DNA of 8,856 nt from Bacteroidota bacterium (lineage in GTDB: Bacteria > Bacteroidota > Bacteroidia > Bacteroidales > UBA1556), in contig QNXT01000029.1 of assembly GCA_003973505.1 (NCBI GenBank), positions 1-8,856 of the forward strand, written 5' to 3'. Positions 1-4,735 of this stretch are shown here, piece by piece (the stretch's first letter is position 1; every line of letters begins with the position of its first letter). Made by a program: the position numbers and the translations under genes. The notes under the pieces were generated by a model. It worked only from the letters and a program-made list of their open reading frames with translations. It did not search any database and had not been told where the DNA came from.

Positions 1-11
1 GTTTGGGGCAT

Positions 12-40
12 AAAAAAAGCCCTAAAAATAGGGCTCTTTC
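12..40 (-). terminator. Rho-independent terminator after the DUF4290 gene
   Basis: A perfect 7-bp stem, AGCCCTA (18-24) with TAGGGCT (29-35), closes a 4-base loop. Read on the minus strand, the stem is followed by a run of seven T (the A run at 12-18). This is the standard layout of an intrinsic terminator. It starts 18 bases beyond the stop codon of the leftward DUF4290 gene and so probably ends the leftward transcription unit. On the plus strand the stem is followed only by CTTTC, so it would act weakly if at all in that direction. Confidence 0.85.
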
Positions 41-57
41 TAAATGTTATCTTTTAT

Positions 58-747
58 CTAATAACGTTTCTTCTTAAATGTTTTTGCTTTTTTCTTTTGT
101 GCAGGCTTTTTGAAATTCTTCTTACCATTCGTTTTCTCTTTTTCCTGTTCCGACATTTCAGCTCGAAGTTTGCGTAAAACCTCATTCGAAGAAATAAGCT
201 CTAAACCTTCGGGAAGTTTCAGTTTTCCATTGGTAATCGTCTGAATATGCTTATCGATAAGCTCGTCGCCAACAATACTCTTATTCCAGGTAATATACAT
301 TTCTTTCATCTGATTTGCCATGGCAACCAACAAAGCTATACGCTCAGGGCTCTCTTCTTTTTCGGCAATACCTTGAAGAACAAGCTCTGTGTTTTTTCCA
401 TAGAAACGGTAACGTATATCATTATCCTTATAATCAACATGCTCTGGAATATGGTTAACAATCTCATTTTTCTTAACCTCGAAAGGGTAATCAATATCCA
501 ATTTATATCCTGAAATCATATAAATATGATTCCATAGTTTTTGTAAATATTCATCCGTAGGATTGCTCGTTGGGCTAGGATTTACCTGACGCATTACACT
601 AATAATAATGTAAGCTAATTTGGTTCTTTTTTCCCGATCCTCAATAGTTAAGGCATATTTTACCAACTCCTGTACATTACGTCCATACTCCCTAATGATA
701 AGGTCTTCACGTTTTGTATTATAATCTATATCCATTTGTGTATTCAA
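58..747 (-). CDS. DUF4290 domain-containing protein
   Basis: A 229-residue protein of the Bacteroidota-restricted DUF4290 family, whose function is not known to me. Recognition rests on the family-typical N-terminal part YNTKREDLIIREYGRNVQ, the central KLWNHIYMISGYKLDIDYPF segment and the overall length. There is no signal peptide or membrane segment, so it should be cytoplasmic. The last 30 or so residues are extremely lysine-rich (GKKNFKKPAQKKKAKTFKKK and on to RY), which suggests contact with nucleic acid or the ribosome; that is inference only. The start is uncertain: ATG at 747 gives MNTQMDIDYN, and ATG at 735 gives MDIDYN, which is closer to how family members usually begin. It is the last gene of the leftward block, 82 bp downstream of the helicase gene, and is followed by a strong terminator. 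The 82-bp gap shows no clear terminator or promoter, so read-through from the helicase gene is plausible. Confidence 0.88.
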   Translation of the reverse strand: MNTQMDIDYNTKREDLIIREYGRNVQELVKYALTIEDREKRTKLAYIIISVMRQVNPSPTSNPTDEYLQKLWNHIYMISGYKLDIDYPFEVKKNEIVNHIPEHVDYKDNDIRYRFYGKNTELVLQGIAEKEESPERIALLVAMANQMKEMYITWNKSIVGDELIDKHIQTITNGKLKLPEGLELISSNEVLRKLRAEMSEQEKEKTNGKKNFKKPAQKKKAKTFKKKRY

Positions 748-829
748 TTTTATGATTGTAAAAGCAATTAAAATATGCCTTTACATTATTAATAAGTTGC
801 AAACGATTCATCGTTCACACATTTTTTCA

Positions 830-3157
830 TTACGATAGCACTTTTAGTTTAGCAAAACGTAGTAAAAGATGTTTATCTCCCACCGTTTTAAAAGAAACTG
901 TTGCCTTACGATTTTGGCCTGTACCTTCAATTGCTGCAACGTTTCCTCTTCCAAATCGCTCATGAAAAACTTCCATGCCTACTTCTATTTTAGAAGTATC
1001 ACCAGCATCAACAGGCGATTCTGTATTAGCATCTACTTTCTTAAGGTTTTTTGCTTGAAGCATATCCTTTTTCTTGCTTGGGCTTTCAGGCTTAACTTCA
1101 AAAGATCGTTTTTTACCCCATATTTTCTTTTCTTCGGGCTTGTCCTTTTGCATTCTTGTTCTGTTTTGTGTGAATAAATCCTCTCCACTAAGGTCGTCGA
1201 TAAACTCAGGTTTCAATTCAGAAATGAATCTACTTGGTTCTGTAAACTGTAAATTACCCCATTTATAACGGCTCTGTGCGTATGACAAAAATAATCTTTT
1301 TTCTGCACGTGTGATAGCAACATAGAATAATCTTCTTTCTTCTTCAATATCTGCACGTGAATTGAGCGACATCATCGATGGAAAAAGATTCTCTTCGAGC
1401 CCCACAATAAACACATACGGAAACTCTAAACCCTTGGCTGCGTGGATTGTCATTAAGGTTACAGCATTGCTTTCCTCTTTATTTTTATCATCAGCATCGG
1501 TCAATAAAGCAATGTCTAACATAAACTCATCCAGCGTACGAATACTGTTATCGGCATCCACTTCATCACTCTCCGATTCGGAAAAATCTTTGATTCCATT
1601 CAATAATTCCTCCATATTTTCAAACCGCATCACGCCTTCGTCATCATCTTTGGCAGCCGATAATTCACGATATATTCCCGACGACTTGGCAATATGGTCA
1701 GCAAGCTCAAAGGCATTTTTTTTATGCAATTCAGCCGTAAAGCTTTTTATCATGGTCACAAAATCAGCGATTTTACCTGCTGTGGCTTTGGGGAAATTAT
1801 TCACTTTGTGAATTTGTTCTATCAATCCCCAAAGTGATAGATTGTTTTGATGTGCCAAAACCTGAAGTTTCTCAATGCTTGTTTTACCAATGCCTCGCTT
1901 TGGATAATTTATTACACGCATCAGGGCTTCTTCATCATTTGGATTGACAACCAAACGATAATAAGCAAGTATATCTTTAATCTCTTTGCGGCTATAAAAC
2001 GACAGGCCTCCATAAATTCGGTATGGGATATTCATGCGACGCAATGCTTCCTCCATTGCTCTACTCTGCGCATTGGTGCGGTATAAAATAGCAAAGTCTT
2101 TATCCTGCGCCTTTTCCTCATTCTTAATTTCAAAAATAGTGCGAGCTACATTATTCCCCTCTTCATTGTCGGAATTAGTAGATATCAGACGTACTTTATT
2201 GCCATCAGTATTCGAGGTCCAAACATCTTTTTTTATCTGTCCCTTATTCTTTTTGATAATTGAATTAGCCAGTTGAACAATGTTTTGTGTAGAACGATAG
2301 TTTTGCTCTAGCTTAAACATCTTCAAATCAGGATAATCTTTTTCCATATTCAAAATATTCTGAATATTTGCACCACGAAAAGCATAAATACTTTGCGCAT
2401 CGTCGCCTACCACTGTAAGGTTTTCAGTACGTGCTGCCAAGCGTTTTACGATAAGGTATTGAGAATAGTTTGTATCCTGATACTCATCTACTAAGAAATA
2501 CTTAAATCGCTTTTGATATTTTAAAAGCACCTCCGGAAAATCACGCAAAAGCACATTGGTATTGAATAATAAATCATCAAAATCCATCGCATTTGCTTTA
2601 CGCAAACGTTCCTGATAGAGTCCGTAAATAAGTCCGATTTTCGGCTTAGCCGATTCATTATCCGCAGCCAAAAGTTCCTGATTATTATTATATGCAATAT
2701 GCGAAATCAAATTATTTTTTGCTGAAGAAATACGTCCAAGCACCTGATTGGGTTTATATACTTTGTCGTCGAGCTGCTGCTCTTTGAGTATTTTTTTTAT
2801 GATACTCTTCGAATCGTCGGTATCGTAAATTGTGAAGTTTGATGGATAGCCCAGCTTATCAGCCTCCATTCGAAGAATGCGTGAAAAAATAGAGTGAAAA
2901 GTTCCCATCCACACATTTCGCGCTTCTGTAGAGCCAATAAGGTTTTCAATACGTTCGCGCATTTCGCGAGCAGCCTTATTGGTAAATGTCAACGACATAA
3001 TATTAAAAGGATCCACTCCCTTATATATCAAATAGGCAATTTTGTAGGTTAAAACACGGGTTTTCCCCGAGCCCGCTCCCGCAATAATCATATTTGGACC
3101 TTCGGTACTCAATACGGCAGCACGCTGCACTTCATTTAATTCTTCTAAAATTTTCAT
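830..3157 (-). CDS. UvrD/PcrA-type superfamily 1A DNA helicase
   Basis: A 775-residue ATP-dependent 3'-5' DNA helicase of the UvrD/PcrA/Rep family, acting in nucleotide excision repair, replication-fork maintenance and removal of RecA or RNA polymerase. All helicase motifs are visible, numbered from the ATG at 3157: Q motif LNEVQRAAV (7-15), Walker A AGAGSGKT (26-33), motif Ia LTFTNKAAREM (56-66), motif II VDEYQDTN (223-230), motif III GDDAQSIYAFRGA (251-263), motif IV QNYRST (285-290), motif V TLMTIHAAKGLEF (567-579) and motif VI EERRLFYVAITRAEKRL (606-622). A charged linker (about 655-722) leads to a C-terminal Tudor-like domain (VGMEVFHERFGRG onward, 726-775), as in PcrA/UvrD. The reading frame stays open up to a GTG at 3208, but the extra 17 residues do not look like the family, and that GTG overlaps a consensus -7 promoter element. 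MKILEELNEVQ is the normal family start. No motif is damaged. PcrA and UvrD cannot be told apart by name here, so no symbol is given. Confidence 0.96.
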   Translation of the reverse strand: MKILEELNEVQRAAVLSTEGPNMIIAGAGSGKTRVLTYKIAYLIYKGVDPFNIMSLTFTNKAAREMRERIENLIGSTEARNVWMGTFHSIFSRILRMEADKLGYPSNFTIYDTDDSKSIIKKILKEQQLDDKVYKPNQVLGRISSAKNNLISHIAYNNNQELLAADNESAKPKIGLIYGLYQERLRKANAMDFDDLLFNTNVLLRDFPEVLLKYQKRFKYFLVDEYQDTNYSQYLIVKRLAARTENLTVVGDDAQSIYAFRGANIQNILNMEKDYPDLKMFKLEQNYRSTQNIVQLANSIIKKNKGQIKKDVWTSNTDGNKVRLISTNSDNEEGNNVARTIFEIKNEEKAQDKDFAILYRTNAQSRAMEEALRRMNIPYRIYGGLSFYSRKEIKDILAYYRLVVNPNDEEALMRVINYPKRGIGKTSIEKLQVLAHQNNLSLWGLIEQIHKVNNFPKATAGKIADFVTMIKSFTAELHKKNAFELADHIAKSSGIYRELSAAKDDDEGVMRFENMEELLNGIKDFSESESDEVDADNSIRTLDEFMLDIALLTDADDKNKEESNAVTLMTIHAAKGLEFPYVFIVGLEENLFPSMMSLNSRADIEEERRLFYVAITRAEKRLFLSYAQSRYKWGNLQFTEPSRFISELKPEFIDDLSGEDLFTQNRTRMQKDKPEEKKIWGKKRSFEVKPESPSKKKDMLQAKNLKKVDANTESPVDAGDTSKIEVGMEVFHERFGRGNVAAIEGTGQNRKATVSFKTVGDKHLLLRFAKLKVLS

Positions 3158-3207
3158 AGGTAAATCTATACAATACGCAACACAATCAAGCTTGGCACTT
3201 GTTGCCA

Positions 3208-3215
3208 CAAAAGTA
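3208..3215 (-). promoter_or_regulatory. Candidate -7 promoter element for the helicase gene
   Basis: On the minus strand this reads TACTTTTG, an exact match to the Bacteroidota -7 consensus TAnnTTTG. Transcription starting about 7 bases downstream would give a leader of roughly 45 bases before the ATG at 3157. No TTTG -33 element is found at the usual distance of about 19 bases, so support comes from the -7 match and its position in the gap between two genes. Confidence 0.45.
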
Positions 3216-3249
3216 ATATAATAAATACTGCCGTGAAGATGTTTTTTCG

Positions 3250-3257
3250 CAAATATA
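3250..3257 (-). promoter_or_regulatory. Second candidate -7 element upstream of the helicase gene
   Basis: On the minus strand this reads TATATTTG, another exact TAnnTTTG match. It lies 35 bases upstream of the other candidate, just after the stop codon of the preceding gene. No properly spaced -33 TTTG is seen. In an AT-rich gap one chance match is not unlikely, so at most one of the two may be used. Confidence 0.35.
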
Positions 3258-3275
3258 GAAATTCAGCAAATGGAA

Positions 3276-4136
3276 TTATTGCCAATATAAGGCTTCGGTA
3301 GTCAACTGATATTTAATCGTTTCAATAGTTACCTTCTCATAATTTTCTTTTTCAAATGCCTTATCATCCAAACGCTCTATTTTGTAAATAATGTATGGGT
3401 AAGAACCAAGGAAAAACAGTTCGTCTAAGTTATGAATCATTGCATATTTATCTTTAACTTTTATCGAAGCCATCTTTTTACGAATATCGGGGTAATAATA
3501 CCAGGCTTCTTTTGATTGCGCTCCATAAATAGGGCAAATAGCTAAAATATAGAATGTCGCAATTTTTCTGTGCTTATCGTAAAACCAATCGCCCATTATT
3601 TTTAGGGACTGGATATGTTGCTTCGATTTATGAATATTGATTGTATCACGCAATTCATCGGAACGATAAGCCTTAAATTCAGCTAAATCAATTTGTTTGA
3701 TAGCGGCCGCAAGGGCTTTATTTTTCTTTATTTGTTCCGAACTTATCACTTTCCATATCCTTTGCGAAACAGCCACATCCTTTTCCTCAATTTTTGGAAA
3801 CTCATACAAACCATTTTCATCACGATTTAATACGACTTTTGTATGATTAATCACATCTTCATATTCAAAATCATTTTGATACAATCTCTCAGCTATCAGT
3901 TTATTATTCCGGCCCCAAAGCCTCCACTTTCCTATCTTTTGATTATTTCTATAATGCCCCTGAAAAGTGTAGCTATTAGCTCCAGACGAAGTCCCCTTTA
4001 TGTGAATCATAATAGATCTACCTAACAGTCCATCTTTCCATGGAATACGCGATTCTTCTGTATTATTCACAGAAGAAAATGCAAAAAGAAAAAAAGATGT
4101 AATAAGTAATGCGAAAACGGTTTTAAGATTTTTCAT
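3276..4136 (-). CDS. Exported protein with a GldN/PorN-like C-terminal domain
   Basis: A 286-residue protein with a signal peptide (MKNLKTVFALLITSFFLFAFSS, cleavage near residue 22). Residues about 56-90 (GHYRNNQKIGKWRLWGRNN followed by KLIAERLY) resemble one MORN-variant (YwqK-like) beta-hairpin repeat. Residues about 124-270 follow the pattern I know from GldN/PorN, the periplasmic component of the type IX secretion and gliding machinery: RIWKVISSEQIKKNKAL (126-142), a short AEFKAYRSDE segment (152-161), the hallmark IMGDWFYDKHRK (180-191), ILAICPIYG (197-205), WYYYPDIRKKMAS (212-224) and NLDELFFLGSYPYIIYKIER (235-254). No gldK, gldL or gldM gene lies next to it, so it is probably not the housekeeping GldN but an orphan paralogue; its role is unknown. 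It is the first gene of the leftward block, and 118 bp separate it from the helicase start. The start ATG at 4136 gives a normal signal peptide and sits about 18 bases after a consensus -7 element. Confidence 0.75.
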   Translation of the reverse strand: MKNLKTVFALLITSFFLFAFSSVNNTEESRIPWKDGLLGRSIMIHIKGTSSGANSYTFQGHYRNNQKIGKWRLWGRNNKLIAERLYQNDFEYEDVINHTKVVLNRDENGLYEFPKIEEKDVAVSQRIWKVISSEQIKKNKALAAAIKQIDLAEFKAYRSDELRDTINIHKSKQHIQSLKIMGDWFYDKHRKIATFYILAICPIYGAQSKEAWYYYPDIRKKMASIKVKDKYAMIHNLDELFFLGSYPYIIYKIERLDDKAFEKENYEKVTIETIKYQLTTEALYWQ

Positions 4137-4153
4137 AGCTTGGTTATTTAAGG

Positions 4154-4161
4154 CAAATGTA
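4154..4161 (-). promoter_or_regulatory. Candidate -7 promoter element for the GldN-like gene
   Basis: The minus strand reads TACATTTG here, an exact TAnnTTTG match, ending 17 bases before the ATG at 4136. This would leave a short leader of about ten bases. No TTTG lies at the usual -33 distance; the region there is an A tract preceded by TTAGTC. The element falls just outside the composite palindrome, so that insertion would not have destroyed this promoter. Confidence 0.5.
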
Positions 4162-4194
4162 AGTTTTTTTTGACTAAGTTCTATTCCTCACCAC

Positions 4195-4244
4195 TTTTTC
4201 AATGGTTTTTCACCCCAACCCTAAAGGTAGAAACCATTGAAAAA
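4195..4244. repeat. Left outer hairpin of the composite element
   Basis: A perfect 14-bp inverted repeat, TTTTTCAATGGTTT (4195-4208) and AAACCATTGAAAAA (4231-4244), encloses a 22-base loop. The loop contains ACCCTAAAGGT (4218-4228), which can itself pair ACC with GGT. No T run follows on either strand in the manner of an intrinsic terminator. Confidence 0.9.
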
Positions 4245-4292
4245 ACCAGATTCATTTTTCAACCTGAGTTCGACGTAAGATTTCACTCACAG

Positions 4293-4390
4293 AAAGTCAA
4301 TAGCAGGCCAGATTTGCTGCTAAATATCACGAAGTTATAGCGGGCTATTACGAGTGGTATTTAGTGCGAAGATGGTTTGCTATTGACTTT
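4293..4390. repeat. First internal hairpin, about 98 bases
   Basis: The stem base is perfect over 13 bp: AAAGTCAATAGCA (4293-4305) with TGCTATTGACTTT (4378-4390). It continues imperfectly through CCA/TGG and TTTGC/GCGAA, then CTAAATATCAC (4320-4330) with GTGGTATTTAG (4354-4364), and ends in ATAGC (4337-4341) with GCTAT (4344-4348) around an apex at 4342-4343. Five of the imperfect pairs would be G-U wobbles in a plus-strand RNA. Confidence 0.88.
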
Positions 4391-4404
4391 TTCATATAAA
4401 TTTC

Positions 4405-4490
4405 GATAATTAGCTTATATACTTCCCCAAATATACTCGAATTATCTCGATAGTCCATCGTAAATTTGAGTCGTATATAAACTAATTATC
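4405..4490. repeat. Second internal hairpin, about 86 bases
   Basis: GATAATTAGCTTATATAC (4405-4422) matches the reverse complement of 4473-4490 at 17 of 18 positions (C4414 opposite A4481). An extra TTTC/GAAA pairing lies just outside, with a one-base bulge, and a weak AAATATAC (4429-4436) to GTAAATTT (4460-4467) pairing lies inside. The apex region contains the repeated word CTCGA (4436-4440 and 4446-4450). Confidence 0.85.
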
Positions 4491-4524
4491 TGAAACTGTG
4501 AGCAAAGCTTACATCGAACTCAGG

Positions 4525-4574
4525 TTTTTACTTTTTGATTCCCTTTAGGGTAAGGGTAAAACAAAAAGTAAAAA
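4525..4574. repeat. Right outer hairpin of the composite element
   Basis: A perfect 13-bp inverted repeat, TTTTTACTTTTTG (4525-4537) and CAAAAAGTAAAAA (4562-4574), encloses a 24-base loop. The loop holds CCCTTTAGGG (4541-4550), which can fold as CCCT/AGGG, followed by TAAGGGTAAAA. The arms differ in sequence from the left outer hairpin, but the loop is its inverted relative. It overlaps the end of the closing stem by two T. Confidence 0.88.
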
Positions 4575-4702
4575 ATGCTGTAACAATTAGAATTTAGACG
4601 TTTTTAAACAACGATTTAAATAACTAAGTTCGTTACAAAAGACACAAAAAATGATATCTGACAACAATCTAAATATACTCATGCTAAGTAACAAATTAGG
4701 CG

Positions 4703-4710
4703 TATTTTCG
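4703..4710 (+). promoter_or_regulatory. Weak candidate -7 element for the receptor operon
   Basis: TATTTTCG matches TAnnTTTG except for one base and lies 25 bases upstream of the ATG at 4736. No -33 TTTG is seen about 19 bases upstream. It also forms part of a small hairpin (TTTTCG 4705-4710 with CGAAAA 4716-4721). This is the best promoter candidate in 4575-4735, but it is weak. Confidence 0.3.
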
Positions 4711-4735
4711 TCCATCGAAAACAAAACCATAATTT

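Larger units (their letters stand above)
4261..4526. repeat. Long interrupted inverted repeat forming the closing stem
   Basis: The left arm begins AACCTGAGTTCGACGTAAG (4261-4279), and the right arm 4508-4526 is its reverse complement at 18 of 19 positions (C4274 opposite A4513). Pairing resumes inward through TTT/AAA and CTCACAG (4286-4292) with CTGTGAG (4496-4502), so the arms span about 31 bases with roughly 28 matches. The 203 bases between the arms are occupied by two further hairpins. Confidence 0.9.
4195..4574. repeat. Composite palindromic element (cloverleaf plus two flanking hairpins)
   Basis: This fills most of the 599-bp gene-free divergent region 4137-4735. In order it contains hairpin 4195-4244, the left arm of a long inverted repeat 4261-4292, hairpin 4293-4390, hairpin 4405-4490, the right arm 4496-4526, and hairpin 4525-4574. 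Nearly every base between 4261 and 4526 lies in one of three nested stems, so the DNA or a transcript could fold into a three-stem cloverleaf with an extra hairpin on each side. The order is nearly mirror-symmetric, and the loops of the two outer hairpins share a core in opposite orientation. I see no convincing reading frame. A MITE-like mobile repeat or a structured RNA are the likeliest explanations; a chance arrangement is very unlikely. The 161 bp to the right (4575-4735) hold only a weak promoter candidate and a 9-bp direct repeat. Confidence 0.85.

Noticed and set aside
247..513. Plus-strand open frame of 88 codons opposite the DUF4290 gene, and similar frames opposite the helicase and receptor genes.
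   Set aside because: They lie wholly inside well-recognised genes on the other strand and show no family features; they are shadows.
748..829. A terminator or promoter between the helicase and DUF4290 genes.
   Set aside because: No stem followed by a T run and no convincing TAnnTTTG match is visible.
4348..4458. A 36-codon open frame on the minus strand inside the palindromic element (ATG at 4458, stop at 4348).
   Set aside because: It runs through the arms and apex of two hairpins, shows no recognisable family and is too short to support as a gene or a transposase remnant.
4261..4526. A tRNA-like cloverleaf.
   Set aside because: The stems are far too long, and no tRNA hallmark such as a T-loop GTTCRA in the right place or a CCA end is present.
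4525..4574. Right outer hairpin as an intrinsic terminator.
   Set aside because: The stem is almost all A-T, the loop is large, and the bases after it on the plus strand are AATGCTG rather than a T run; no gene ends just upstream.
4705..4721. Small hairpin TTTTCG/CGAAAA just before the receptor start, as a possible regulator of translation.
   Set aside because: A 6-bp stem in an AT-rich leader is expected by chance; I mention it only with the weak promoter candidate.
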